Positions 40,708 through 50,303 are shown, counted from the first letter of the stretch. The stretch is 64,000 nucleotides of DNA from Candidatus Manganitrophus sp. (GCA_028865235.1 CP114561.1:310001-374000); one strand, 5' to 3'. Notes: a model not told the origin generated them from the sequence alone. A program made the numbers and translations.

Positions 40708-41001
40708 ATGTTGAAGATCACGACAGAAACAGACCCCGGCCGAACAGGGATCACCCTCGAAGGAAAGCTGGCCGGACCGTGGGTGAACGAGTTAGCGCTC
40801 TGTTGGCAAGCCGCCGCGGCCCAGTCGCCGAACAGCGTCCAGGTCAATCTCGTCTCGGTCACGTTTATCGATGAAGAGGGAAAAGCGCTCCTGATGGAGA
40901 TGTACCGGAGCGGTGTTGAACTCGTGGCGAACGGTTGTATGAACCGGTGTGTCATTGAAAAAATTATCTCTTCCGTCGAAGAACGGAAGAGAAAGATATA
41001 A
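40708..41001 (+). CDS. STAS-domain protein with Glu at the usual phospho-serine
   Basis: About 97 residues. Single STAS fold: ITLEGKLAGPWVNELALCW, VQVNLVSVTFIDEEGKALLMEMYRSGVELVANG. In anti-sigma-factor antagonists the motif is normally D-S/T-S-G and the serine is phosphorylated; here it reads FIDEEG, so it may be locked in one state. ATG 40708 follows a GAGGAG sequence. It starts the apparent efflux operon, 17 bp before the membrane-fusion gene. Confidence 0.8.
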   Translation: MLKITTETDPGRTGITLEGKLAGPWVNELALCWQAAAAQSPNSVQVNLVSVTFIDEEGKALLMEMYRSGVELVANGCMNRCVIEKIISSVEERKRKI

Positions 41002-41018
41002 AGAGGGGGAGGAACAAA

Positions 41019-42257
41019 ATGAACCTACTTTGGAGACGGAAACAGATCAAGAGAAAAAAAACAAAAGGGGGTGTCGATTCGCGGACGGGGATGCGCCTGT
41101 TCGCCCTCCTCGTCTTCCTGGCGGTGGGGCTGCAAGGCTGCGGCAATGAGGCGACCTCCGCGGCGCCCCCTCCCGTCCCGGAAGTGTCGGTGGTGACCGT
41201 CTCGACAGAGACGATCCCCGATGAGCCGGAATTCATCGGACAGGCGGAGTCTTCCCGGCCGGTCGAAATCCGATCTCAGGTGACCGGCATCGTGAAGGAG
41301 CGATTCTTCCCGGAAGGCCGTGAAGTCAAGAAGGGGGATCAACTCTATCAGATCGATCCGATTCCGTTCCAGGCCGCCTACTCCAGCGCAAACGCGCGGG
41401 TGGCCCAAGCCGAGGCGCGGCTGAAGCAGGCAAGGCAAAATATCGGTCGGATCCGTCCTCTTTTGGAAGACCAAGCGGTCAGCCAAAAGGATTTCGATGA
41501 CGCCGTTGCCGAAGAGCTGGCGGCGGAAGCGATTTTGGAAGGGGCGAAAGGGGAGTTGGTGAAGGCGAAGTTCGATCTCGACAATACCCTGATCACCGCC
41601 CCGATTTCCGGCCTGATCGAGCGGACCCGGGTCTATGAAGGCCGCCTCGTCTCGGCGCAGAGCGATCTGCTCACCGTCATCCATCAGGTGAATCCGATCT
41701 ATGTCACGGTGAACGCGCCGGAAAGCTACTTTTTACAGAAGCGCAGAGAGATCGCAGAAAGGAAGATCGCGGGAACCGACCTCTACCAGCTTCGCGGGGT
41801 CATCACCTTCACCGACGGCACGACCTACTCCCACGAAGGGAAATTGGATTTTGCCGATGTCGTCTATCGAAGCGAGACCGGATCGCGGCAGGGACGGTTC
41901 GTCTTCCCGAATCCCGACCGAATCCTCCTCCCCGGGCAGTTCATTAAAGTCCGCGTGAAGGGTTATACGAAGCCCGACGCCATCCTCCTACCGCAGCAGG
42001 CGGTGCAGCAAGGGCCGAAGGGACCGATCGTCTTTGTGGTGGGAAAGGAAAAGCGAATCGAGATCCGGAGCGTCCAGGCGAGCGGATGGATCGGGAGCCG
42101 GTGGCTGATCGAGCAAGGGCTCCAGCCGGGAGAGCAGGTGGTGGTCGATGGGCTGCACCGGGTGATGCCGGGAGCGCCGGTGAACCCGGTCCCGATGATC
42201 ACCGCGAAAGCGGCTTCCGCCGGTCAATTAATCGAATTGAAGGAGGAAGTCCGATGA
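41019..42257 (+). CDS. RND efflux membrane-fusion lipoprotein
   Basis: 412 residues, AcrA/MexA type. A basic N-terminus and a signal helix end in lipobox LQGC (Cys at about 41). Then the lipoyl/hairpin domain (IRSQVTGIVKERFFPEGREVKKGDQLYQID), a coiled-coil hairpin, and beta-barrel (LDNTLITAPISGLIERTRVYEG; DRILLPGQFIKVRV). GGGGGAGG ribosome-binding site. The stop overlaps the pump start (ATGA). Confidence 0.93.
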   Translation: MNLLWRRKQIKRKKTKGGVDSRTGMRLFALLVFLAVGLQGCGNEATSAAPPPVPEVSVVTVSTETIPDEPEFIGQAESSRPVEIRSQVTGIVKERFFPEGREVKKGDQLYQIDPIPFQAAYSSANARVAQAEARLKQARQNIGRIRPLLEDQAVSQKDFDDAVAEELAAEAILEGAKGELVKAKFDLDNTLITAPISGLIERTRVYEGRLVSAQSDLLTVIHQVNPIYVTVNAPESYFLQKRREIAERKIAGTDLYQLRGVITFTDGTTYSHEGKLDFADVVYRSETGSRQGRFVFPNPDRILLPGQFIKVRVKGYTKPDAILLPQQAVQQGPKGPIVFVVGKEKRIEIRSVQASGWIGSRWLIEQGLQPGEQVVVDGLHRVMPGAPVNPVPMITAKAASAGQLIELKEEVR

Positions 42258-45200
42258 GTCCGCGATTCTTTATCGATCGGCCGATCTTCGCGTCGGTCCT
42301 CTCCATCGTCATCGTGGTCGTCGGACTCGTGGCGATGCGGGCCCTTCCGATCGCTCAGTATCCCGACATCACCCCGCCGGTGGTGCAAATCGACGCCGAC
42401 TATCCAGGGGCGAGCGCCGAGGTGGTGGCGAACGCGGTCGCCCGTCCCATCGAAGTGCAGCTGCCGGGAATCGACAACCTTCTCTATTTCGAATCGACCA
42501 GCACCAACGACGGCCACATGACGATCAAGGTGACCTTCGAGATCGGGACCGATATCGATATCGCGCAGGTCCAGACGCAAAACCGGGTGAAGCTTGCGGA
42601 GCCGCAGATCCCGCAGGAGGTCACCCGCCAGGGGGTGACGGTCAAAAAACTCTCCTCCGATCTTTTGGCGGTGATCACCTTAAGCTCCGACGATCCACAG
42701 TACGACACCCTCTTTCTTTCCAACTACGCCACGCTCCAAATCCTCGACAATATCCGGCGTGTGCCGGGAATCGGCGACGCGACCGTCTTCGGGCAGCAGA
42801 ACTACAGCATGCGGCTGATTCTCAACCCCGACCGGATGGCGCAGCTTCAAATCACGCCGACCGATATCGTGAACATCGTTCGGGAGCAGAACCGCGACTT
42901 TCCCTCCGGCACCATCGGACGGGAGCCGGCGCTCAAAGGAACCCTGTTGACCTTCCCCGTGATCACGCAGGGGCGTCTCACCGAGGTGAAAGATTTCGAA
43001 GCGCTGATCATCCGGGCCCTCCCGGACGGATCGATGGTCCGGCTCAAGGATGTGGCCCGCGTCGAGCTCGGCGCCCAGAGTTATGCCTTGGAATCGCGGA
43101 AGGACAAGAAGCCAACCACCTTCATCCTCGCCTTCCTTTCTCCGGGAGCGAATGCCCTCGATTCCATCAGCCAAGTCCGTCAAGCGATGGGGGAGATGTC
43201 GAAAAACTTCCCGACCGGCCTCACCACCGAAATCCCCTTCGACACGACGCGCTTCGTCGAGGTCTCGATCCGCGAGGTGCTGAAGACCCTGGGCGAGGCG
43301 ATGATCTTGGTCGTCTTCGCGGTGGTCTTCCTGTTCCTCCACAACTGGCGGGCGACGCTGATCCCGACGCTGGCGGTGCCGGTCTCGCTGCTCGGCACCT
43401 TCGCCGGCCTCTACCTGCTCGGCTTCTCGATCAACACGCTGACGCTGTTCGGCATGGTCCTGTCGATCGGCATCGTCGTCGACGACGCGATCGTCGTCCT
43501 CGAGAACGTCGAGCGGCTGATGCGCGAGCAGCACCTGTCGGCCGCGCGACGCGGCGATCAAGGCGATGGGCGAGGTCACCGGCCCGATCGTCGCCATCGT
43601 CCTCGTGCTGTGCGCGGTCTTCGTCCCGATCGCCTTCCTCGGCGGGCTGACCGGCGAGTTGTTCCGCCAGTTCGCGATCACCATCTCGATCTCGGTCGTG
43701 CTCTCCGGCTTGGTCGCGCTGACCATCACCCCGGCGCTGTGCGTGCTGATCCTCAAACCGGGACACAAGCGAGCCGAATCGCTTCTTCCGTCTGTTCAAC
43801 GGGCTGTTCGATCGAATCCGCGACGGCTACAGCGCCGGCGTATCGTCGCCGGAATGTTGAAACGGTCTCTCCTCTTCGTCGGGATCTTCGGCGTCGTCTT
43901 GTTCCTCTCGATCGGCATGTTCAAATTCATTCCGAGCGGCTTCTTGCCGGACGAGGACCAGGGCTACTACATTATCGGGATGGTCTTGCTTCCCGACGGC
44001 GCCTCCTCAAACAGCGGACCGACGAGGTCGTCGCTGGAGCGTCTGGCGAACTATTTCCACTCCGATCCGCGAATCAGGACATACCAATGTCCTCTCCGGA
44101 CAGAATTTCGTCTTCAGCACCCGGGGTCCAAGAACAGCGCGGCGACGATCTTCGTCTCCCGTTGCAGCACTGGGACGAGCGGAGCGATCCGCGGGATCAT
44201 GTCAAGTCGCTGGTCGGCGACCGCGTTCGGTGAAGTCCGGCGAAAATCCCCGAAGCGCTGGTCCTGGCCTTCAATCCCCCTCCGATCTTGGGTCTCGGCA
44301 CCACCGGGGGATTCTTCGCGTTCTAGCTGCCAGACCCGCGTCGGGGGAGATGCCAGGAGCCTTCTCCCAGGGGATGCGACGCAGGAATTCATCGCCAAGG
44401 CCCGTCAGAGCAACCGGCTGATCGGGGGGATCGGGACCAACTTTCGCGTCAGCATTCCCCGCGGCTCTACGTCGATCTCGACCGCGAGCGGGCGAAGGCG
44501 CTCGGGGTGTCGATCTCCGATATCTTCGACACGATGCAGGCCTATTTCGGAAATTTCTACATCAACGACTTTATCAAATCGGGGAGGGTCTATCGGGTGC
44601 AAACCGAAGCCGACCCGGAGTACCGCTCCAGCCCAGACGATATCGCGAATCTCTACGTCCGGGCGCAGAACGGGAAGATGATCCCGCTGAGCGCCGTGAT
44701 CACCACCGAATTTACCAGCGGCCCCGATCCGGTCACCCACTTCAACGGCCTCAACTCTGCCCTGTTGCTCGGATCGGCGGCACCCGGTTACAGCTCGGGC
44801 CAGACGCTCGACGCCGTGGAGCGTTTGGCAAAAGAGGTCCTGCAGCCGGACAGGGTTACCAACTCGACTGGAGCGGAATCTCCTATCAGGAACGGAGGGG
44901 GAGCAGCCAATCGCTTCTGGTCTTCGGGATCGGCCTGTTGATGGTCTTTCTGGTCCTGGCGGCCCAGTACGAAAGCTGGTCGCTGCCCCTTTGTCGTCAA
45001 TCTCGCCGTTCCCTTCGGGATCTTCGGCGCCTTAGCGGCCGTCTGGCTCGCGCGGGCTGACCAACGACATCTACTTTCAGATCGGCCTGGTCACCCTGAT
45101 CGGCCTCTCGGCGAAGAACGCGATCCTGATCACCGAGTTCGTCCATCAACGCTATAAGGAAGGGGTGCCGTTAATTCAGGCGGCGGTGGAGGGATCGCGG

Positions 45201-45479
45201 CTTCGGTTCCGGCCGATCATCATGACCTCGATGGCCTTTATCCTGGGGATTTTGCCGCTCGTCATCGCGAACGGGGCGGGGGCGGCCAGCCGTCACTCGA
45301 TCGGCACCGGCGTCTTCGGGGGGATGTTGGCCGAATCGGTCGTCGCCATCTTCTTTACCCCCCTCTTCTTTGTAGTGGTCCAGAAGTTCACGAGCCGATT
45401 CTCCATCCGGAAGCCGGCCGCGCCGATCCCGGCGAATGCCGAGCCGGCCACACTCCAACCGACCGTAGGAGGACATTGA
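42254..45479 (+). CDS. RND efflux pump (HAE1/AcrB family), several frameshifts
   Basis: Inner-membrane proton-drug antiporter, about 1075 codons spanned. [21 protein letters not shown] is the typical start. TM4 carries the proton-relay Asp pair in [14 protein letters not shown]. Docking-domain pieces ([19 protein letters not shown]) and late helices ([30 protein letters not shown]) are all present, but the frame changes at about 43548, 43770-43800, and repeatedly between 44000 and 45060. The block 43280-43765 is GC-rich compared with its flanks. The gene is probably intact in the organism. Couples with the upstream fusion protein and the downstream OMF. Confidence 0.9.
43280..43765. other. 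GC-rich mosaic block inside the RND pump gene
   Basis: Line 43441-43500 has 38 G/C of 60, against 30 of 60 at 42661-42720. Inside the block nearly all codons end in C or G (long runs of CTG, CTC, GTC, ATC). Like the groEL block it covers the family's best conserved part, the helices around the DD motif. The frame also breaks within it at about 43548. Confidence 0.6.
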
Positions 45480-45480
45480 C

Positions 45481-46887
45481 ATGCGCTTCATGAGCCTGAT
45501 CATTCTATCGCTGTTGATCACCGCGTGCGCCATGGGACCCGATTACACCCGGCCCGACGTTCCGGTTCCGGACTCTTTCCGGATGGCCGATACCGAGGAA
45601 ACCCAATCGATCGCCAACCTCCCCTGGTGGGAGCTCCTTCGCGACGAGGAACTTCAGAAGCTGGTTCGAATCGCGTTGCATGAGAACAAAGACCTGCAGC
45701 TCGCCGTCGCGAGGGTCGAAACGTTCCAGGCCTTCCTGGGGAGCGCGCGGATGGAATTCGCTCCCCAACTGAACGCCACGGCCAATCTTCCGTTCGGCAA
45801 GTTAAACGCGGTCAATCTCCCCAGGGTTCCCTCATCCACCAGTTATTATGGACAGGCCAATCTGTCGTGGGAGCTCGACATTTGGGGTCGGGTCCGAAGA
45901 GCGAACGAGGCGGCGCGGGCGCAACTCTTGGCGGAGGAAGAAAATCGGCGGGCCGTGGTCTTGGAGCTGGTGGCAAGCGTCGCCCAAGCTTACTTCGATC
46001 TTCGTCAGTTGGATATGCAGTTGGAGATCGGAAAGGAAGCGCTCCAGTCGTGGGAGGAATCGGTTGAGATTGCCGAAGCGCGATTGCGGCAAGGGCTGAT
46101 CACCCGGTTGGATGTCGATCAGTTCGAAGCGGAGCGGGCGAACGCCGCGGCCCGGCTGTTCGAGCTGGAGCGGGCGATGATTCAGAAGGAGAACGAGCTG
46201 AGCGTCCTGCTGGGGAGAAATCCGGCTCGAATCGGAAGAGGCCGATCGCTGACCGAGCAGGGAATGACCCCCGAGGTGCCGGCCGGTTTGCCTTCGGAAC
46301 TCCTTCAGCGCCGGCCCGACATCCTCCGATCGGAACAAGACCTGGCCGCCGCAACGGCCCGGATCGGAGTGGCCAAGGCGTCCCGTTTTCCGACGATCAG
46401 CTTGACGGGGGTCCTCGGTGTGGCAAGTCCGCAACTCTCCGGCCTGGATGAGGGGAAGTTCGGAGCGGCCGGTGTTGGATTGTTCGCTCCTCTTTTCAAC
46501 GCCCGGACATTAGGGTTCGAGCAGAAGGCGGCGGAGGCGGAGGCAAGACAGGTATTGGCGCTATACGAGCAGACGGTGATCATCGCCTTTAGAGAGGTTG
46601 AAGATGCGCTTGTAGCGGTTCGGACGGCGCGCGATCAAAACAAGGCAGAGGAAAGCCAGGTTGCAGCGCTGCAGTCGGCCCTTCATCTGGCCGATCTGCG
46701 CTATCAAAGCGGGCACTCCAATTATCTCGATGTTCTCACCGCCAAGCGCAATCTTTACGAAGCGGAGCTGGCGTTGACCTCCACCCGCCGGCTTCATCTT
46801 GTATCGATCGTCCAGCTCTACAAGGCGCTCGGCGGGGGATGGGAACCGGCGATGGAAACAGCCTCGATCGACCCGGTTCCCTCCTGA
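45481..46887 (+). CDS. Outer-membrane efflux lipoprotein (NodT/OprM family)
   Basis: 468 residues. Signal peptide ends in lipobox ITAC (Cys16), followed by the family mark MGPDYTRPDVPVP. Two OEP repeats build the trimeric barrel-tunnel: LSWELDIWGRVRRANEAARAQL and, in the second half, QRRPDILRSEQDLAAATARIGVAKASRFPTI (written here in parts), ending HSNYLDVLTAKRNLYEAELAL. It starts 1 bp after the pump gene. Completes a tripartite exporter with the two upstream genes. Confidence 0.94.
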   Translation: MRFMSLIILSLLITACAMGPDYTRPDVPVPDSFRMADTEETQSIANLPWWELLRDEELQKLVRIALHENKDLQLAVARVETFQAFLGSARMEFAPQLNATANLPFGKLNAVNLPRVPSSTSYYGQANLSWELDIWGRVRRANEAARAQLLAEEENRRAVVLELVASVAQAYFDLRQLDMQLEIGKEALQSWEESVEIAEARLRQGLITRLDVDQFEAERANAAARLFELERAMIQKENELSVLLGRNPARIGRGRSLTEQGMTPEVPAGLPSELLQRRPDILRSEQDLAAATARIGVAKASRFPTISLTGVLGVASPQLSGLDEGKFGAAGVGLFAPLFNARTLGFEQKAAEAEARQVLALYEQTVIIAFREVEDALVAVRTARDQNKAEESQVAALQSALHLADLRYQSGHSNYLDVLTAKRNLYEAELALTSTRRLHLVSIVQLYKALGGGWEPAMETASIDPVPS

Positions 46888-47000
46888 TTTACATTGGGGG
46901 GAGCCGATCCAACCGGATGACAAAATAGGCGTCCTGTTTTTACGCTCCCTTTTGACAGCGGGAACCGGTCGTGATATCTTCGGTCCGGGAAGGTATTCCG

Positions 47001-47732
47001 ATGGGGAAAGCCGATGACAAAAATCAAGATCCAACCGATGCGACCGGTCCGGGAGAGCCCCTTTCACCGTCGGTGATTCGATCGAAGACCGCCGGTCCGG
47101 AGCGTTTGTCTCCCGCCACCGAGGTGTTTCGCCATCCCTTTTTTATCCGGCTCACCCACTGGATCAATGCGCTTTGTCTTCTTATGTTGGTTATCAGCGG
47201 TTTTCAGATCTACACCGGCCGTCAATGGCTCTTCGGCCGGTGGCACCACTTCTTATTCGCCTGGATCTTCTCATTCAACGGGCTGGTCTATGTCGCTTAC
47301 AGCCTCGCCAGCGGACATCTTCTCAAAAATCTTTTTCCGGGTTGGAGCGACTTCCGGAAAATCGGATCGACCCTCCGGGACACGCTCTTCTTTCGCCATC
47401 CGAAAGGAGAGGAAGCGACCCGATACAACGTCCTTCAAAAAACCGCCTACACGGGGGTCGTTTTCATTTTGGGGCCGTTGATTCTTCTGACCGGCCTCGC
47501 CAGCTCCGCGCGGGGCGAAGCGGTCTTTCCCATCCTGCATGACCTCTTCGGCACCCGTAAAAGAGCGCAGTCGATTCACTTTAACTTGACGATCCTCTTC
47601 ATTGCTTATACCGCCCTCCACCTTTTGATGGTGATCCTCACCGGATTCGGCAACAACCTCCGGTCGATGTTCACCGGCTGGTACCGCGTCCCACCTTTGG
47701 ACGAAGGCAACGAAAAAGAAAAGAGGGGATAA
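47001..47732 (+). CDS. Cytochrome b561-type membrane protein
   Basis: About 243 residues of the bacterial cytochrome b/b6 (PF01292) kind used as membrane anchor of hydrogenases, thiosulfate or formate enzymes. Four helices with candidate heme ligands: His in RHPFFIRLTHWINALCLLMLVI region, His in the RWHHFLFAWIFS segment, and His in AYTALHLLMVILTGFG. ATG 47001 with GGGAAGG upstream is preferred to an earlier ATG. No partner oxidoreductase gene is next to it, so it looks orphaned. Confidence 0.8.
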   Translation: MGKADDKNQDPTDATGPGEPLSPSVIRSKTAGPERLSPATEVFRHPFFIRLTHWINALCLLMLVISGFQIYTGRQWLFGRWHHFLFAWIFSFNGLVYVAYSLASGHLLKNLFPGWSDFRKIGSTLRDTLFFRHPKGEEATRYNVLQKTAYTGVVFILGPLILLTGLASSARGEAVFPILHDLFGTRKRAQSIHFNLTILFIAYTALHLLMVILTGFGNNLRSMFTGWYRVPPLDEGNEKEKRG

Positions 47733-47817
47733 CGGGGATCAGGCGGCTTTAAGAAAAGAGGGTCGCTCCGTTTATTCCGGAAGCGGTTGGCGGGCGAAGA
47801 AGAATCTCCCTCCGCTT

Positions 47818-48549
47818 CTAGGTCAATTGAAGACCGATGTCGAACGTCCCCGCATATCCACCCTCCGGCTGTTTCGTCAGCGGAAGCATCAGCTCTTCGC
47901 CGCCGTTTTCAAAAATGCCGTCCTGGTGATTCGTCGTTCGCCGCCCTTTGCTGTAGGGGGGTTGGGTGAAGACCTCGTCGGTGAGGGCATCTTCGAAATA
48001 GATCTGCGAGGTAAATTCGTACCCGAACATCGACGATGGGTTGAGGCGGATCTTAAAGTGAATGTGGACCGTTCTGCCGGGGTACCAACCGGGATAAATC
48101 GTCAGAAACGACGCCGTCCCGTCGGCGTCGGTCATCTGGTAGCCGCGCAAGAACTTCTTTCCCCGCGTGTCGAAGGAGTCGTCGCGAACATCCGAATAGA
48201 CGCCGGCGGCGTCGCATTGCCAAACATCGACCATGGCCCCTTCGATCGGCGCGCAGGCATTGTCCCGAATGCCATGAACCCGGATCGCCAGTTGGAGCGG
48301 AACCCCTTCCTTGACCGATCCGTCCGTGGGGTCGGAACGAATGTCGGAGCGGTTGAGCCGCTCATCGACAAAATAGGGCCCTTCCATCTGCTCGGGACGC
48401 ACGATGCAGGGAGGGATGGAGGCGATCGCCGGCTTTCGAGACCAAAGTCGCCGCCACCAACCGGGGCCGGCGCCCGGCTCGCACCCCACCAGCAGCGCGG
48501 CAGCGGCTGTCCCTATCAAACCGAGCAATGATCGTCGGCTAAGCGCCAT
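47818..48549 (-). CDS. Exported intradiol ring-cleavage dioxygenase-like protein
   Basis: 243 residues. The N-terminus MALSRRSLLGLIGTAAAALL has a twin-arginine pair and ends in lipobox LVGC (Cys22), so it is probably Tat-exported and lipidated. The catalytic domain follows: PEQMEGPYFVDE (first iron Tyr), DVWQCDAAGVYSDV, then TIYPGWYPGRTVHIHFKI (second Tyr and both His ligands). Cytosolic relatives split catechol or protocatechuate; exported ones may act on plant or humic phenolics. No catechol pathway genes nearby. Confidence 0.88.
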   Translation of the reverse strand: MALSRRSLLGLIGTAAAALLVGCEPGAGPGWWRRLWSRKPAIASIPPCIVRPEQMEGPYFVDERLNRSDIRSDPTDGSVKEGVPLQLAIRVHGIRDNACAPIEGAMVDVWQCDAAGVYSDVRDDSFDTRGKKFLRGYQMTDADGTASFLTIYPGWYPGRTVHIHFKIRLNPSSMFGYEFTSQIYFEDALTDEVFTQPPYSKGRRTTNHQDGIFENGGEELMLPLTKQPEGGYAGTFDIGLQLT

Positions 48550-48589
48550 TAGCTTTCTCCTTTAAGCAATTTTCCCATGATACTATTTT

Positions 48590-48620
48590 CAGACCCCGCA
48601 GGTAAAGGAAGCAGGGTCTG
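48590..48620 (-). repeat. Inverted repeat between the dioxygenase and HEAT genes
   Basis: Ten-base arms CAGACCCCGC (48590-48599) and GCAGGGTCTG (48611-48620) with one mismatch and an 11-base loop. It could end the HEAT-gene transcript, but no T-run follows on either strand, so an operator is equally possible. Confidence 0.45.
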
Positions 48621-48657
48621 TAACAAAGGGCAAGTGAGTCTCTGTGCGGATGCTGAT

Positions 48658-49731
48658 TTATCGGAGGCTAATACTGGATCGCTTTACGGCTTCAAGCGCT
48701 TTCGATGTTCCAATCCTTTCGAGGGCGGACTTCGCATCCAAGCTGACGATCAACTCCTGATCATCGAGGAGTGCGATGAGGGAGGGGACGGCTTCAACCG
48801 CGGGCTGCTCCATCGATTTGATCGCGTAAGCCGCCCACGAACGAACGATAAAATTGGTTGAACCGAGCGCTTCAATCGTATTCGACAATGCGGAGAGACC
48901 GATCTTTCCGAGCGCGCGCGCCGCGGCAAAACCGATCTCCTGATCGGCCATCGCGGCAACGAGCGGAGAAACGGCATTTTTCGATTTGGAGCCGCGGGAG
49001 CCAAGCGCATTCACCGCCGACAGGCGCGCTTTCGGGCGGCTCTCTTCGCTTTTTACGAGCTCGATCAGCGCTCCTGTCGGATCAATCTCTTCGGGTAAAT
49101 GATAAAATCCGTTTTTTGAAATCAACTCTCTCTGCCGATCACTTCCGCTTTTGATGATTTCGATAAGATCATCGACCTTGCCGATCTTTCCCAACGCGAC
49201 AGAGGCGCAATCAGGAACATCCTGGCTCACTTCATCGAGCAGATCGATCAGGGCCGGGATCGCTTCTTCCGCTTCTTTTCCCATTTTTCCTAATGTCTGG
49301 CAGGCTCCGAGACGGATGTTCGGGTCTTCGTCTCTTAAAGCATCGATGAGGGCCGGGATCGCCGTACGACGCAGATTGGAAATCAAGGTCATCACGACGT
49401 CGCGTCTTTCGCTGTCCGGCTCTCGAAGATAAGCAACCATGACAGGAACCGCCGACTCGGTTTCATTTCCCAACGACGCGAGGAGCGCCGCTGCATTGAG
49501 CTGAACATCCGCGTCTTTATCCTCGAGCGCTTCTACCAGAAGAGGGAGATAGTGCACCTGTTCTGCAAGCGCGAATCGGCCGACCTCCTGCAAAGCCAGC
49601 AAACGCACAAACGATTGGCTCGACCGAAGCCGCTCCGGCAGAGGGTTGGACGATTGGGCCATGAGCGAGGGCGAAGCATAGAAGAAAACCATCACGACGA
49701 ACAAGAATGTTTTTATTCGTGGAAACATCAT
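48658..49731 (-). CDS. Exported HEAT-repeat protein
   Basis: About 357 residues from ATG 49731. Signal peptide (FLFVVMVFFYASPSLMAQ, cleaved after LMA), then about eight HEAT units, for example LPLLVEALEDKDADVQLNAA, AIPALIDALRDEDPNIRLGA and AVPSLIALLDDQELIVSLDA. The protein is likely a periplasmic or surface protein-binding solenoid. No catalytic motif. Function unknown. Confidence 0.85.
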   Translation of the reverse strand: MMFPRIKTFLFVVMVFFYASPSLMAQSSNPLPERLRSSQSFVRLLALQEVGRFALAEQVHYLPLLVEALEDKDADVQLNAAALLASLGNETESAVPVMVAYLREPDSERRDVVMTLISNLRRTAIPALIDALRDEDPNIRLGACQTLGKMGKEAEEAIPALIDLLDEVSQDVPDCASVALGKIGKVDDLIEIIKSGSDRQRELISKNGFYHLPEEIDPTGALIELVKSEESRPKARLSAVNALGSRGSKSKNAVSPLVAAMADQEIGFAAARALGKIGLSALSNTIEALGSTNFIVRSWAAYAIKSMEQPAVEAVPSLIALLDDQELIVSLDAKSALERIGTSKALEAVKRSSISLR

Positions 49732-49773
49732 TATTGAACTCACCCGACGTCGATTGTTTTGGTTGAATGCCAA

Positions 49774-50104
49774 CGATATCGGTTAGTATACCAAAGAAGT
49801 AAATTTCGGAGGAGACCCGATTCCCGAAAAATGAGACTCTTTCTCCTCTGTTCGCCCCTTCGTCAGCTGATTCCATTCACCCGCCTTTCGTCGCATTCCC
49901 CACAAAAATGTAGATCGCGAGCTTGAATGAAAAAAGCTTCTCCACATTTTTATGCATCCCATACTCGTATAAAAAATAAATATTCTTAATACTAAAACCA
50001 TGAATGGTGTGCGTCTCGGATGAAAAAGGGCCAGGCGGTCATTCTGGCATACCCTTTGCTCTTACCGGGGGAGAGAAGACAATGAAGCTCTTCAAGGAGC
50101 AATG
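49774..50104. other. AT-rich intergenic region and structured leader
   Basis: About 330 bp. Nested stems AAAGGG/CCCTTT and CCAG/CTGG lie within 50027-50057, ahead of the terminator at 50105. An ATG at 50082, preceded by GGGGAGAGAAG, reads through the terminator in frame with the small membrane gene. No known riboswitch consensus recognised. Confidence 0.4.
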
Positions 50105-50143
50105 GCGCTCCTTACCTGAACGGGTAGGGAGCGCTTTTTATTT
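50105..50143 (+). terminator. Strong hairpin with T-tail upstream of two small genes
   Basis: 12-bp stem GCGCTCCTTACC (50105-50116) with GGTAGGGAGCGC (50123-50134), one G-U pair, six-base loop, then TTTTTATTT. No gene of normal size ends here, so it is either a terminator of an unrecognised short transcript or an attenuator controlling the genes at 50157 onward. Confidence 0.8.
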
Positions 50144-50156
50144 AACGGAGGGGACG

Positions 50157-50303
50157 ATGCAGAGTTCATGGCAAGTTGGAGCGTTTATCATCAGTTCTCT
50201 TTTGATGTTGGCCCTGTTTGTTCAATCGATGATCTCCATTGACAGAGATCTCCGAAATCGTCAGGCCCGAATCAAAGAAAAGGAATCTTCATTAGAACAA
50301 TAG
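50157..50303 (+). CDS. Small single-helix membrane protein
   Basis: 48 residues: one transmembrane helix (VGAFIISSLLMLALFVQSMISI) followed by a charged tail (DRDLRNRQARIKEKESSLEQ). ATG 50157 has GGAGGGG immediately upstream. A longer in-frame start at 50082 would include the terminator hairpin. Lies 9 bp before another small membrane protein; the pair could be subunits or regulators of a membrane complex. Function unknown. Confidence 0.6.
   Translation: MQSSWQVGAFIISSLLMLALFVQSMISIDRDLRNRQARIKEKESSLEQ

Noticed and set aside
42680..43768. Minus-strand frame of 362 codons across the RND pump gene
   Set aside because: Antisense shadow. Runs of Asp, Glu, Arg and Gln are typical of reversed GC-rich coding DNA, and the plus strand encodes clear AcrB motifs.
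47827..48531. Plus-strand frame of 234 codons opposite the dioxygenase gene
   Set aside because: The minus strand has the full intradiol catalytic motifs and a signal peptide; the plus frame matches nothing.
48590..48620. Inverted repeat as a Rho-independent terminator
   Set aside because: No T-run follows on either strand; kept only as a repeat.
49985..50100. Known riboswitch (c-di-GMP, glycine, fluoride, TPP, cobalamin) in the leader before 50105
   Set aside because: None of the consensus sequences that I know for these classes are present; only generic stems are visible.
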